A DNA stretch of 64,000 bases, taken from assembly GCF_030272615.1 (NCBI RefSeq), contig NC_081414.1, positions 656,718,292 to 656,782,291 of the forward strand, written 5' to 3'. The notes under the pieces were generated by a model, which saw nothing but the letters and a program-made list of their open reading frames with translations, had not been told where the DNA came from and did not search any database. This DNA comes from Cryptomeria japonica. Its lineage: Eukaryota > Streptophyta > Pinopsida > Cupressales > Cupressaceae. Below, in pieces: positions 25,141 through 37,533 of the stretch. The first letter of the stretch is position 1; every line of letters begins with the position of its first letter. Made by a program: the position numbers and the translations under genes.

Positions 25141-26400
25141 GTCCACTGAGAGCAATAAGTAGCAATGTGTCCTAGCTGCCCTCATGAAATAAAATCTCTC
25201 CTACCAAATCCTCTACTCACTGGAGTAGCACTTGACTTCTGAACACTGCCTCTACTAGAAGTTGGGTAAGAACTTTGCACTGGCTAAGAAGGAGTAGTCC
25301 TCCTATCCCACCGATGATTTTGATTCCTGTCAACCTGAAATCTAGCACCACACACAAAGTTTTGACCCTGAGAATACCTCCTCTTAAACCACTCGCCACT
25401 ACAGAAAGAAGAAGGATAGCTCCTAGCAACACCTGAAGACTGGGGTTGAGAACCTCTCACAATAGATCCTTCAACTGGAGCACTAACTGTCTATCCACCT
25501 GTCGCACCTCCTATAGCCAAAGCAAGATTCTCCTTTGCTATCCATGCTTTCTCAACAACTACCTCCAAAGTGTTAGGTTTGTGCATATGAACCTCACCAC
25601 TAATTTGGTCACTGAGACCTCTCACAAAATATTGAATCAACATCGACTCATCATCCACAATCCTAACATACTGCCTAAGCTCAAAGAATATACCCTCATA
25701 CTACTGGACTGTCATCATCTATTGCCTCAAATCATGGAACTCATCGACCTTCCTCTGCTTCCAATTCTCTAAAAGGAATCAAGCACAAAACCGATCAAGG
25801 AACAACTCCCAAGATAGTGTCACTATGTCCAAATGCAGCTTTTTCTCCTCTATATGCCACCATGTTATCATAAAATCATGAACATGCATAATCTCACACC
25901 TCACCTTGATGTTATTACTACATGGGTGCATAGAAAAACACCTACCAAATTCCAATAGCCAAGTCACCACCTCCAAGCCACTTCCTAAGCCATCAAAAGT
26001 AGGAGGGCGAGTCCTCATTAGATCTCTCATGTGACCAACTACAAGAGCCTCCTGATCCACCTCAACTCTCCTCCTAGGAGAATGTGAATGTTCTCTCTCC
26101 TAATTTTCTAAATGATGAGACTCCTCTTGCTGGTTCTCCTCCTGTCTTGGTCCTAAACAACCAGGAAGATCTTGAAGCATGTTCACCAATTGCGGAATCG
26201 CATCACCTCCAAGCTGATTTTGTTACTACTCCTCATGGTGTGACTCTTCAAAAATCTCAGGACGAGGATTTTGATGAGTACCCATGCAACCAACATGACC
26301 ACAACCTCTACCCCTAGCAGGAATTTTGTCTAAGAAAGACGCAAAGAAAGATATAAGCTAACAGAATAGGAAAACTAGAACAAAACCAAGAAGTAGGGAT
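25141..26400 (-). pseudogene. Ty3/gypsy gag remains
   Basis: The clearest part is 26060-25779, with RPPTFDGLGSGLEVVTWLL, MHPCSNN and FMITWWHIEEKKL. This is the order of conserved blocks in the capsid region of plant chromovirus-type Gag. A degraded CCHC knuckle (GQLGHIATYCSQ) follows near 25170. Upstream, 26330-26070 is a Gln/Glu/His-rich N-terminus. It lies directly downstream of the primer site at 26487-26498 and runs into the protease. Stops are present, so it is inactive. Confidence 0.8.
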
Positions 26401-26486
26401 AAAATCATTGGGCTTACCAATGCTAAATGATAATATGCACAATGGGCTCAAATGAAACTAGATTACCCAGTGTATGAACATGGGCT

Positions 26487-26498
26487 CTGATACCAGAT
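26487..26498 (-). promoter_or_regulatory. primer binding site for initiator tRNA-Met
   Basis: The plus strand gctctgatacca is the exact complement of tggtatcagagc, the standard plant initiator-tRNA-Met primer site. It lies next to TGTAATGCC, taken as the inner end of the right-hand LTR. It fixes the orientation of the 20-26 kb element as minus. Confidence 0.85.
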
Positions 26499-28345
26499 GT
26501 AATGCCTGCCAAAATACCCTAGAGAAATAAACAATTAACACACTAATGAAGATTTTTTTTTTAAATTAACATTTAACGCAACACATATCATCATCTACAA
26601 ATTACATAAATTAACATCTACTCATTATGAACATGAATCATAACACATAAAAACTAATTACGCAAGTGGAATAACACAACATCACTAACATCTCTCTAGG
26701 GTATCTTAATGTCATTACTTATTCAACAAACATAAGCAATAACAATCTACTCATTTCCATTACAATACTTAATATATTCAATATCCATTTAATACTCTTA
26801 ATTCCTATCTTTCATGATATGCAACTATTAGCATGACATTCTTACTTTCCATGCAACCCAATCCATTTCCTTAAGCTCATTTTATTAGCCAATTCAAAAA
26901 GTTCCTAATCCCCTTATCCATTTCCTTCACTATCATGATCACATTCCTTTTACCAAGATTATCTAAATGCAAGCTATACATGATTTATTATTGATTCCTA
27001 TCCTTTAACATGAACATAAATATAAATGTCATTTGCATAAACACAATATTATCTACCAATCAAAATTCCTACCATATAACAAATCCATTTATGTAAATTC
27101 CTTTAAACATTAAGCCCTACAAATCATCCATTGACCATAGGTTGCTTTCTAACCACCATATTTAACCATATTAATAATCTCATTACAAACATCCAAAAAC
27201 ACAAATCTACTTCATTTTAAGATAAATCCATCATATCCATCTAATGAGATGATTCCATTTATTACAAGAATAAAAGCATAGTACATCTCAACATTTATCT
27301 CTATAATCATATACCAAGTCCTAAGGTAACATCCACTATAGCTAATACATGAACATTACATCAAGATCATTTTTCTCCTAATACATAATCTCATCTACAT
27401 CCTTACAAGATAATTACATTACATTTTCCATGATATCAAATACATTCATCGGCTACAAAGGTCAACCATAATCTACAATGAAGAATCCACATCCATGCAT
27501 GAAGAAACCAATGAAGACATCCCAATGGAAGAAGGCATCAACCACTCGACCATGTGGAACCAAAGGAACCACCTCCCATGCTTGGAGATGACACAAGGTC
27601 CCAACACACACTCTATACCTAAGTTCACACCTAACAACCAAAGGGACTCAACAACTCAAGCACTACAACAATACATAACATTCACTAATCACAAGGCAAT
27701 CACAAATAAAAACTCTCAGAGGCATATAAAGAAGTGAAGATAGAAATGAAAAACAACAAAGGACACATGTAAGACTGGAGTGGCATCAGATGCTATCCTC
27801 CAAAATAGAACAACACTACCCTAAAAAGTATTATCCTGATAGACTTGTGGAGCCATCTCGACCTATGAGAGAACAAGGGATATTGACTTGCCATCGCAGG
27901 GCCTTCCCAAGCTTATCCTAAAAAATCCTTCCTAGGATCAAGTCTTGGGGCTCACAACTATTAATTAACTTAATTAGATAGTCTAAGTTGACACATAACA
28001 ACCAAAGGGACTCAACAACTCAAGCACTACAACAATACATAGCATTCACTAATCACAAGGCAATCACAAATATAAACTCCCAGAGGCATATAAAGAAGTA
28101 AAGATAGAAATGAAAAACAACAAAGGACACATGTAGGACTGGAGTGGCATCACATGCTATCCTCCAAAATAGAACAACACTACCCTGAAAAGTATTATCC
28201 TGATAGACTTGTGGAGCCATCTTGACCTATGAGAGAACAAGGGATATTGACTTGCCATCACAATGGCCTTCCCAAGCTTATCCTAAAAAATCCTTCCTAG
28301 GATCAATTCTTGGGGCTCACAACTATTAATTAACTTAATTAGATA
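26499..28345 (-). mobile_element. LTR B, inner (left) part, with an internal tandem duplication
   Basis: The block starts TGTAATGCCTGCC beside the primer site. The minus-strand reading GGCAGGCATTACA is a typical LTR 3' terminus. It has no counterpart left of LTR A. Two readings are possible. It may be the inner 1.85 kb of one LTR of about 4 kb that continues to 63707 (termini TGTA...TACA, primer site on its left, polypurine tract on its right). Alternatively it is a separate LTR ending at a gggctcaca terminus (27956 or 28321). No ORF of note. Confidence 0.55.
27619..28345. repeat. tandem duplication, two units of about 364 bp
   Basis: Units 27619-27982 and 27983-28345 are nearly identical, from ctaagtt-acac-taacaacc to cttaattagata. 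By eye they differ at only a few percent of positions. The duplication stops exactly where the similarity between LTR A and LTR B begins. Confidence 0.9.
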
Positions 28346-29957
28346 ATTCCATACCAACAAATAAGAAGACATAGCCATCAATATCAATCAAGAGCCTCAA
28401 TGCAAGATAGTGAATCAAAATCTACCATAAACATAAAATAATCCTCAACATCAAGGCTTATCAACTCGTTGGAGAAAAATAATAAAATAAACCTCACAAC
28501 ACGAAATATCAACATGTTGGAGAAGCACAAATCCTCTACAACAAGGCATATCAACTTGCTAGAGCATAAAATCACAATAAAACATCAAATCTAAAAATGC
28601 ACAATATAAGAAAACATCAAAAAACCTCAATACAAACCTCTGGTACAAACATAGACCCAGAAAAACCAGAACAGACTGACAAAACTAGACAAAACCCATA
28701 CTTTAAGCAGTTTAGCGCATTTGTAACATAGAACAATGCATATATTATGTTATGCACTACATATACAAAGTTCTGAAGTGCTTTTACTAAATCTAACAAC
28801 GCGTATGACTTATTCTATTTAACATTTTCTTAGAGTAAGAGCACATGCAAAAACATTCATCGCATATGTAAAAACTAGCAACGCATATGAAAGATAGAAA
28901 AGTGCATATAAGAAATAGAAAATTGCATTCATTAAATTATGTAGCACATTTACAGTTTTAGTGCTTTTTCTCAAATAAGTTACAAGCTCAGATCAATTTG
29001 TGACAAGGAAATAATATCAAAGGCATTATAATAAGACTCAAATAAGAACTCAATAGAGACTCCCAGACAATACAAAATGAATGATATAACAAAATATAAA
29101 AAACCATAATCAATAATGAGAGTAAATATAAAAACAAGCCTCACAGCTCACAACCAAAACTCACTCAAAGAAATATAGAGAACCAATATGACTTTCGCAA
29201 CACCAAAGGCAGTAAAATCATTCAAAGATGCAATAGTAAAGCCTTGAAAACTCATGCCCAAATCTCTTACAAGAACAAGAATCTAGAATGCACAGGAAGC
29301 CATTCGCAGAGTTGTCTACTCATGACAACAATAAACTCAGAATAATAATAAATCTTCCCCAAAACTATAATGCAAAACTATATAATATAAATTTGCATGA
29401 AAAATCTCTACCACAAACTATATAAAAACAATACAAATATTATTTTGCCAAGTCCGAAAGACAATCCTTTCCGCAGACACGACGCAAACAAGATTTTGAA
29501 AATAAAATATGAAAGTAAGATCCTCCAACTTGGAAATTAAAGTGATGCATGAAAATCTGATGAAGCACAAAACCAATCCAAGCCAAAATCCAAAAGCTCT
29601 CATCTTTAACAATTTTTTTCAAATAGCCAAGCAAAATCTCCAAATGGTAACACGACAATATGCACAAGTTGTCATTTAAATAGAAGATAAGTTCAAAACC
29701 AAGTCTCAAAACCGACCAATCAAAATAATCCAGAAACCAATAAATCTTACCTATCCAATACATATTTAACCAATAATGAATAACAGTAGGTAGGAAATAT
29801 AATAAAGCTTATTTACCAAATAGCAAGAGAATATAATTATAAGAATACTATAAATATTATTCACCATGTGAATAAATAATAACCATGTCGAATTAAATAA
29901 CCAAGGGCTATTAATTAATATAGAGCTAATTAATTAATTAAATAATTAAATACAAAT
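28346..29957 (-). mobile_element. LTR B, segment 1 (direct repeat of 17737-19402)
   Basis: It matches LTR A over its whole length, including the AGCGCAT-like motifs near 28710-28930. It ends in the AT-rich stretch where the giant Tat element inserted (target CAAAT, 29953-29957). LTR B continues at 55748. Confidence 0.85.
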
Positions 29958-31414
29958 TGTAGACGTATAAAAATGACCATATTCCTAAATGAATATTTTA
30001 TGTTCATTTCTCTATTTGATTAAATCCAATTTAATTAAATTATCCACATTCTTCTATTTAATTAAATAAATTATTCAATTTATTTAAATTAAATTCACTA
30101 TACCATTTAATGAATAAATCATTTTATTCAATTAAATCCCCCTATCCACTTTTAATTAAATTCAAATTTAATTAAATAGTTATCCTAAAATTGAATAAAT
30201 CTAATTTATTTAATTTTTCCAAATTACAACCAAATTGAATGAAATTCTTTATTTCAATTAAAATCCTATTATCCCTCCATCCACTTGCAAAATCCCAAAC
30301 CCCTTTCTAATCCCTTCTAGAATCTTCTAATCAACCTAACCCCTCCTCTAAACTTTGTCACATTCCTAAGCAAAAGGGAAGTCACTTCTCAAAACCCTTA
30401 AAGTCTTTGATAACCATTAAAGGTTTTCAACCTTCAACCACCAAAATCCTCAAAGTCTTTGAAAACCATTGAAGGCTTCCAACCTTCAACCACTTAATCC
30501 CCAAAGTCTCCAATAACCATTAATGGTTAATTCAAACCCTCCCACATGGTTAAAACATTTGTTTTGACTCAACCTCTATCCAACCCAAGGGTCTCATCAG
30601 GCCATTAATGCTTTGACCATGATTATCTCTTAATCATTTGCACAAAGGTTTATCCTTGGATTAACTCTTAATCCAGTGGGTAAGCCTAACTTAGACTTCA
30701 CCCTTAGCCTTTAGATAACCATGAGGTCTTCTCAGACCTTTAATGCCTCCAACCTCTTCTCTCAACCCAACCCTATGTTGACATTTGTCACCATTTCATT
30801 GGTGCCAATTGTGCACATGGATCCCCAACTTTCAAACCTGGCCCTTGATTAAACCTTTCAATCTTGACCATCCATTGCCCTGTTTATACTATAAATAGAG
30901 CTCTCATTCCTCCATTCTCAACAATCATCTTTCAAATTTGAAGCATTACACTTATGCTCAAATTCTTTCAAGCTTTCTCATTTCATATATGCTCCTCATT
31001 TAGCCTCTTTTAGATCAGGAATTAGACTAATATGCATGTTTAAAATATTTTCTTTATCATTTAGCTCAATCATAGATTAAATATAGTATGTTAGGATAGT
31101 ATTCATACTAATCTTGTCATCTTATCATGTAGTTTATTATCATACATAGCTTAACATCCATTTCATACTAAAATCTATCAAAGCATCCCTCGTTCTTACA
31201 TTTGCCATCCCTAAACCATTTTGTTCAGTGATCTGAGAGCAAAAACATTGGTTTGAGGGACATTGTGAGATAGAGAACCATGGGACCCTCCTTGGGAAGC
31301 TGAGTAACACTATGTTACTCCATATCTTGCATCAAGAAGTCCTATGTGTGTGTGGACTAGTATTAGTAATATTTTCACATATTAAGTTTTATTCGCCCAC
31401 TTTTCCCGCATACA
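29958..31414 (+). repeat. 5' LTR of the Tat element
   Basis: It starts TGTAGACG and ends GCATACA. A TATA box (tataaata, 30890-30897) predicts transcription starting near 30920-30930, leaving a long U3 (about 960 bp) and an R-U5 of about 490 bp. The first 430 bp contain no difference from the 3' LTR, and all differences lie in the rest. Confidence 0.95.
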
Positions 31415-31418
31415 TTTC

Positions 31419-31445
31419 TGGCGCCCACCGTGGGGCTCGAACCCA
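31419..31445 (+). promoter_or_regulatory. primer binding site for tRNA-Lys
   Basis: Four bases after the LTR a tggcgcccaccg-type site begins. Compared with the plant tRNA-Lys(CUU) 3' end as I know it, 27 consecutive bases are complementary, covering CCA, the acceptor strand and the T arm up to the TTCGA loop. Confidence 0.85.
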
Positions 31446-31503
31446 AGTAACAAATCGGTTTTTAAAACTAACCACTTTTGCAGGCACGCGAGAAAATTGA
31501 AGT

Positions 31504-31920
31504 AGTGCTTTCAGTTCACTGTTTAGCGCATCTAATCAACAGAGTAGTGCATCCAACTCCCTGTTTAGCGCGTGTGGTCTGAAAACTAGCGCGTGGAAAT
31601 ATTTTTGCAGCACATGACTCCCTCTAACATTTTCTTGTAGGTCTTGACGTAGGCGAAACACAGAGCAGTGCATTCAACAACCAGAATAGTGCATAAGATC
31701 CCCATTCCAACGCTTCTAATCCATAATATAGCGCGTGCAACTCATACATTAGCGCATCATATTTGAAATTACCTGCAGCATCGGAAAAAAAACACAGAAT
31801 AGCGCTTCTAGAACCCACAGTAGTGCATCCAGAGAACAGAGTAGCATGTTTAGCATAAATTTTAGCGCATAGATCATATACTGTAGCGCGTATAGTTTGT
31901 TCTATAGCACATCACAGTCA
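31504..31920 (+). repeat. TAGCGC(A/G)T motif array, leader copy 1
   Basis: About fifteen copies of tagcgcat, tagcgcgt or one-base variants (tagtgcat, tagcacat) are spaced roughly 20-35 bp apart. The sequence between copies is unrelated, so the octamer itself is the repeated unit. Confidence 0.75.
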
Positions 31921-33109
31921 GAGAAAAACAAAAATAAATTTTTTTTTTATTGTAACCGAACTGGAATATTAGACTTGTGGAAGTCCCCCATATTCGCTAA
32001 CAATTTTCCTTTTTTGGTTTGCTTGCAGGATTCTAACAGTTTCTTGCAGGTAGGGCGAGGAATTTTATTTTAAAAATGTTTTCTTTTGTTGACCTTCAAA
32101 TCGGAAATTTGCTTTGTTGACCATTTCCTTTTTATAGATCAGAAAATCTTTCTTTTCAAGATTAAAAAGGACATCATGCTTGTTGGAGCAACATCTCCAA
32201 ATAGAAGTTAGCAAATCATTGTTTTGAAGGATAAAAAGAACAACTTGATTGCCCTGTCTCGAAAGTGGAAGGAATATACTCTCCCCTTAACTGGGTGATC
32301 AAAAATTCAGACCACTCTTACAGCTTTCAGTAATTCAAGCATTTAAAACCCTTAGCAGGCCTGCCTTCCCGAGGAGTTGCAATCAACTCTTAAAGCCATT
32401 TATGGCCGGTGTAAAGGGAACGACCTAAGTGGGGAACGACTTTGACGCCAAAAATTCCAACCCACTATAATCAAATGTGAAAAGTGACGAAAGTCCTTTT
32501 CAACGGTTGCGCGCAGTGATTAACCTTCCCCCAGTATCCTTGAGATACGTAAAGCCTTTGTTCTAAAGGTTAGGAAGCCTCCTGAGGGAGTTTATCACTG
32601 ACGGCCGAACAGGAAGCCTGATTAAGAACCATATAATTAGAAACTTTGAACCGAGCAGTAACCAAACATTTTTAACATCATAGTGCAAGGGTGGGGAAGA
32701 ATCCGCCCCCAAGATTACTCACCATATATCTCCCAAGATAACTACTCAACTGTGAAGCAATTCACTTTGGGTTAACTTCTGGCAAAAGGCAAAAAATGGG
32801 TGCCCCCTAGGGGGTGACACGGCTGTTTGAGCTGACGGAGTATCGAGACTAGTGGGCTATGATGTTATTTATGACCCTTGAATAAAGAGTCTTTCTGAAG
32901 TGTATTACTTATATCCAAACCTGTTAAAACATTGGAGATTTGAACACATCTTCGCAGAACATACACTTTTTGTTAAATTAGGCAAAATGGTTGTACTTTT
33001 TGTGCCATGCTTGTAGTTATTACTTCAGAAAATCATCCATCGCACTTGAAAAATTCTCAACAAAAATCAAAAACCTCAAGAAATCACCCAAACAGAAAAA
33101 TCAGGGCAG

Positions 33110-33625
33110 TCTAGCGCATAAGAACAACATCTTAGCGCGTGGAAGACTTTTGTTAGCGCATCCAAACCTCACATTAGTGCATGAAATTAAAATAGTAGCG
33201 TTTTATCCTCAAGCAAAAACAGTAATAATCCTTTAGCGCATCCACAACACAGTCTAGCGCGTCGCAGCAACCTCTTAGCGCGTGGGAACCAAGAGTTAGC
33301 GCATAAAACAAAACAGTTAGCGCTTCACAGGCCCAATGTAGCGCGTAACTTTTTCAAAAAATTCAACAACAAATTTCAATAGTCCTAACTTTAGTGCGTG
33401 GAAGAAACAGCTTAGCACGTAGAAACCATATTTTAGCGCATATACTCCAACAGTTAGCGCGTGTAAAGCCCACTATAGCGCGTAGATTTTTCACCAGTTA
33501 AACAAAAATTTTCCAAAATCCAAACTTTAGAACGTATCTAGGGGCAAATTAACGCGTGTGCTCATTCCTTTAGTGCATCAGGTAAATTCAGTAGCGCATG
33601 TAAACTCTATTTTAGCGCGTGATCC
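33110..33625 (+). repeat. TAGCGC(A/G)T motif array, leader copy 2
   Basis: About twenty copies of the octamer (tagcgcat, tagcgcgt, tagcgctt) at irregular 20-35 bp spacing, in the same orientation as the first leader array. Confidence 0.8.
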
Positions 33626-34473
33626 AAGGCCAAAAAATAGAGAGTCCAAAACTGAAAATTTTTGAAAATGTCAAAAACATTTTAGAAGACTTTTTCATCA
33701 AAAATCATCTTTTATCAAACCAGCCTGACAAAACAAACTATTAAAAACTTTTCTCAAGCTAAATTTGTGTTAAACAAAGTTGTCCGAATCCTAAACAAAT
33801 CTCACAATAGAGGATGTCTCTCCTATCATAATGTGGAAAATTTTCATCATCAGTGTCATCAAAATCCTTTACCATCTTACGGATTTCTATCTCAAAACAC
33901 TTGTTTAAAATTCTCAAATCGTCAAATCCAGTTTCCAGATCGGGAAGCTTTTATCCATATCATTTGACACGCTTTATCATGAAGGGACATCTAAACCTTC
34001 ACTCTGATAAAGTAAGATTTGAAATTTCCAAAACAAGAATCAACTGAATCCAAACCAATCAAAGGAAATCATTGATCACTCTTGCATGACTAATCCCCTT
34101 ATTCTGAGAAGAAAGAACCTCTATCGTAACATCACGTTAAAGAAATGACAACTTAGTTTTTCCAAATTCATCAAGCGAAATAAGTTTTTATACATCAATC
34201 GTCAACTCTTCAAATCTCATCGGGTATTCCTTCATCACGTCAAACGTTATATCCAAAACAAATCTAGCGAATTTGACAAGGAACCCTTGAAGACAAGAGC
34301 ATACTGTCAAAAGTCTGCTTTTAATCAAACCATAAACCGCGGCAGAAAAATCAATCCAGCATTCTTGCCCGACGAGTGCATCACATATAACACATCTCGA
34401 CCAGAACCACCAACGCCCGAGCAACACATCGAGGAGGCTTTTGTCCCTTTCATCACTGAAAGCTTCTACTAAA

Positions 34474-35612
34474 ATGCCTGTTACTCGCTCTCAAAGTAAC
34501 AAACAAAGCGAGACACCCACTGAGTCCAGTATGAATCGAAGATTATCAAATCCTTTTGAAGTTCCACCCATAGAAGAACCTGAAATTACTAAAGCCCTTC
34601 TTCGGGAATGTCAAGTAAATCCCTCCTTCCAAAAACTTGTCGAAAAGCTCATGGAAAATGACAAGGAAAAATATCTGTTGATGCTCACAAGCAAGGGCGT
34701 TAAACTTCCTGAAGATTTTGACCCAAACATTTTTCAAACCGGATCTCGGCAATATGCATATCAAGAACAAAACAGAGAAGAAGAAACTTGCATACCTAAA
34801 CAACATAACTTTGAACAACACATTCCAGAACAACGCATACCAGAAATGCGTATACCTGAGCTAGAAACACCAGAGCAACATATACCATTTACCACTCCTT
34901 TTCAGCTGAGAACCAATACAAGGCAAGAACTTTTTCCTCGGCAAGACAATGCACCTTTGATTGCTCTTACTCAACAAATGCAAATGTTGCAAAGGCAAAT
35001 ACAGGATATGCAACAAGGGACAATAGTGCGATACTCCTTAAATGAAATCTGTCCTTATCCATTTGACAGAAGCTTGAACATGGTGCCTTTTCCTCCAAAC
35101 TCGGACGTTCCCAAATTTGATAAATATGATGGGAAAAGTGATCCCAGAGATCATGTACGGGAATTTTTCACACTAAGCCTTGAATTCACTCATGATGACA
35201 CCTATTTGATGAGGTTATTCCCCAGAAGCTTGGGTGGGCAAACCATGGAATGGTTATCCAAAATTTTGCCACCTGTTAGATCATTTGATGAATTGGTTAA
35301 CAAATTCATAACCCACTATTCCTACAACATCCAACATGCCATAACCATGCTAGATGTTTGCAACACCAAACAAAAGAACAATGAAACATTCATGGCATTC
35401 CTTCAACGTTGGCGACGCATGGTCTCCAGATATCCTCAAGATATTCCTGAAAAAGAGAAAATGGAAATCTTCATTGATAACTTGAATGGCGAAATGAGTT
35501 ACAGACTAAAACTTCAATGCATACCATCTTTCGCTAAATTGATTGAAAATGGCATTCAAGTAGAGGAAGCATGTGTCAAAAAGGGAACACTCAAATTCTA
35601 CAAGGAAGGAAC
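34474..35612 (+). pseudogene. gag: Tat gag, first part (interrupted by the nested element)
   Basis: The ATG at 34474 (MPVTRSQSNKQ) is the likely start. An earlier TTG at 34441 is in frame but unlikely. The 379 codons before the insertion are open. Residues 114-138 hold a short IPEx-type repeat and 160-182 are Gln/Met-rich. The capsid-like core runs from about 205 to 370, with PKFDKYDGKSDPRDHVREFF, LPPVRSFDELVNKFITHYS and FMAFLQRWRRMVSRY. Gag forms the cytoplasmic particle that packages the element RNA. The reading frame is cut after codon 379 by the nested element. Skipping that element and one copy of GGAAC, the frame continues at 43382. Confidence 0.92.
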
Positions 35613-36793
35613 TGTAAAGCGGAAAAATCGAACCCTAGTCGTTCTCCCCTCCCCAACTCCAAGGAGAGAGAAGGGAGAGTCACTAGGGTTGATGGTTTTC
35701 ACTTAGGGGAGACTTTACATTCAAAAGAGGGGTTTAAACCCACAAGATCCAATCCCACGCAATGCATGATTGGATTCTATATGAGTTTCAAGGGTTGAGA
35801 TATCAAGGATACCCTCTTTTGTAACGAAATGTAGATAGCAAGATTGAACTAGAAATGCATGTAAAGTAGGAAAGATTCGCTTATAAACAGAGATAGGGAT
35901 ATAGGATGAAGCTGCGGACCTAGAATTAGCAATAAAATGTTGAAACAGTGTTGTTCTGCAAATTTGAGCGAAAGTTGATGGGACGATGGCGCCCGGCGTG
36001 CACACGGTCCTCCAAAAAATTCGCAAAACGAAGGTGGATCTGTTCGTCTCTGCACAAGGATTCCAGATCTTCAATTACAGCCGCGTACCTGCAACCTACA
36101 CACAGAAAAGAGAGGACGATTGCGGGTTAGGGATGAGGGGTTTGCCTTTAGGTCAAACCCTAGTTTTGGAATTAACCAAGAAATGAGAATGCTGTAAATG
36201 TAAATGTTTGTAATGTAAACAAGTACTGATACCTTGTTGTAAGAATGTTTGTATTCTTACATGCGAAGATGTAAATGTTGTTGTATGTAATGTGTTGTAA
36301 GTGATCTCCTCTTCAATGGTTGAACCCTTGTCTTGAATGCAACACTTAGCCTTGACTGGAGACTTAGAATGATCAATTGCTTGAAGGAATGCTTGAATGC
36401 TTGAATGTTTGAATATCGTTTCCACCTTTTTTCCCTCTTCCTAAAATGGGAGAGGAAATGTAGTTTATATACTTGTCAATTAGGGCTGATAGACTGATTT
36501 TCCTGACCTTAGGCCGACCAAGAAATGTTATTTTCCAATTTGCAAACATAAAGACCCAAGACCCAAAAGAGACCGGGCCCAAAAATAGGGCCAAGGACCA
36601 GGGCGCTAGGCGCCATGGTCCCACCTCTAGGGACAGCAGGGTGCAAGGAGGGATCAGGCCAGGGTGCTGAAAAATGCAGTTTTTGATGTCATGAACAAGT
36701 TTCGGGGTGTCCATTCAGGTTCCGTGTTGCATCGCCATCGTGAAGACCCAAATGCAGTCGAAATTGCAAGTGTCACAATTTTAGGACGCTACA
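35613..36793 (-). repeat. left LTR (3' LTR) of the nested element
   Basis: 1181 bp, from tgtaaagcgg to ggacgctaca. It holds a single copy of the GC-rich ggaccagggcgc...ccatggtcc palindromic unit (about 36596-36621), where the right LTR has two and the solo LTR three. Confidence 0.95.
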
Positions 36794-36809
36794 TTTAGCC
36801 CCCACTTTA
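36794..36809 (-). promoter_or_regulatory. polypurine tract of the nested element
   Basis: Read on the minus strand, AAAGTGGGGGCTAAA ends directly at the LTR start TGTAGCGTCC. This is where a plus-strand priming site is expected, and it confirms the minus orientation. Confidence 0.8.
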
Positions 36810-37533
36810 GCGGGAGTATAAGCGTACGCCCATACTTCCGGTAAAGTACAAGGAAACAACATTGAAAAAATTTCACCACGTCAAGGAGGCAAGATACACC
36901 AAGCCCCCAGTGGACTAAGGATCTTACGACTTCGATTGACAAAGTAAAAGGGAAGATCACGAGAGAGAACCATGACTGTCAGTAGTAAGGTTCCCTCACT
37001 ATGAGTCATGCACGAAAGATATCAAAAATTTTCAAGGCAAAGCTAAATTTGTCAAGAAATTTTCAAGTATCTTGAAAAGATATGGACGGGATGTATGCCC
37101 CCCTATGTTAAAGCGATCACACATGCCTCACCGGGGGTGATTGCTTTAAGGTAGTGATACGTATAATAAATGAGAAAGGAGCACGTTATCACAAAGATTT
37201 AGCTCCCAAGTGTGAGATAAGCCCAAGGATAATAGACACAGAACACAAAGCACAAGGTGACTTCACTTTCCTTGGGGTCAGTATGCTGTATGATAATTCA
37301 TGTATATCATATGTATGTATGCATAATTGTTCTTCATTCCCCAATCAAGGAAGGTCACCTAGAAGAAGGGAACACATGTGTCTTTTGAGTCAACATGAGA
37401 GAGACCAAAAGAGATCTCAATGTTTTGCATCGTCCTCAAGTAGACAACACTAAGGACAACAAATAGAAGAATAAGAATAACACATAGAAGAAGTAACAAA
37501 AGAGAGGAGGAGAGAGTCTGCTATGCTAATGAA
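36810..37533 (-). other. 3' untranslated region of the nested element
   Basis: Non-coding sequence between the end of the Gag-protease ORF and the polypurine tract. Nothing else recognised. Confidence 0.5.

Larger units (their letters stand above)
31446..34473 (+). other. leader of the Tat element
   Basis: Three kilobases of non-coding sequence lie between the primer site and the gag ATG. They hold two arrays of TAGCGC motifs (31504-31920 and 33110-33625). A possible splice-like stretch (ttcttgcag|gtaggg, near 32040-32056) is visible but unproven. No ORF of note. Confidence 0.6.

Noticed and set aside
26499-28321. Independent LTR of 26499-28321 ending gggctcaca
   Set aside because: Not excluded, but no second copy of this LTR or target duplication was found in the window. 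The termini TGTA...TACA and the flanking primer site and purine tract fit a single longer LTR better.
31504-33625. CRISPR-like array of short repeats with unique spacers
   Set aside because: The repeat is only eight bases, degenerate, with spacing from about 15 to 35 bp, and lies in the leader of a plant retrotransposon. No cas-like gene is present.
34441-34473. TTG start eleven codons before the gag ATG
   Set aside because: Plant gag translation is expected at ATG. The ATG at 34474 gives the MPVTRSQ start typical of this Gag type.
35946-36186. Plus-strand ORFs repeated in all three LTRs of the nested family (8916-9163, 35948-36186, 42499-42749)
   Set aside because: They are conserved only because the LTR is conserved. 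Frames differ between copies and they overlap the structured GC-rich blocks.
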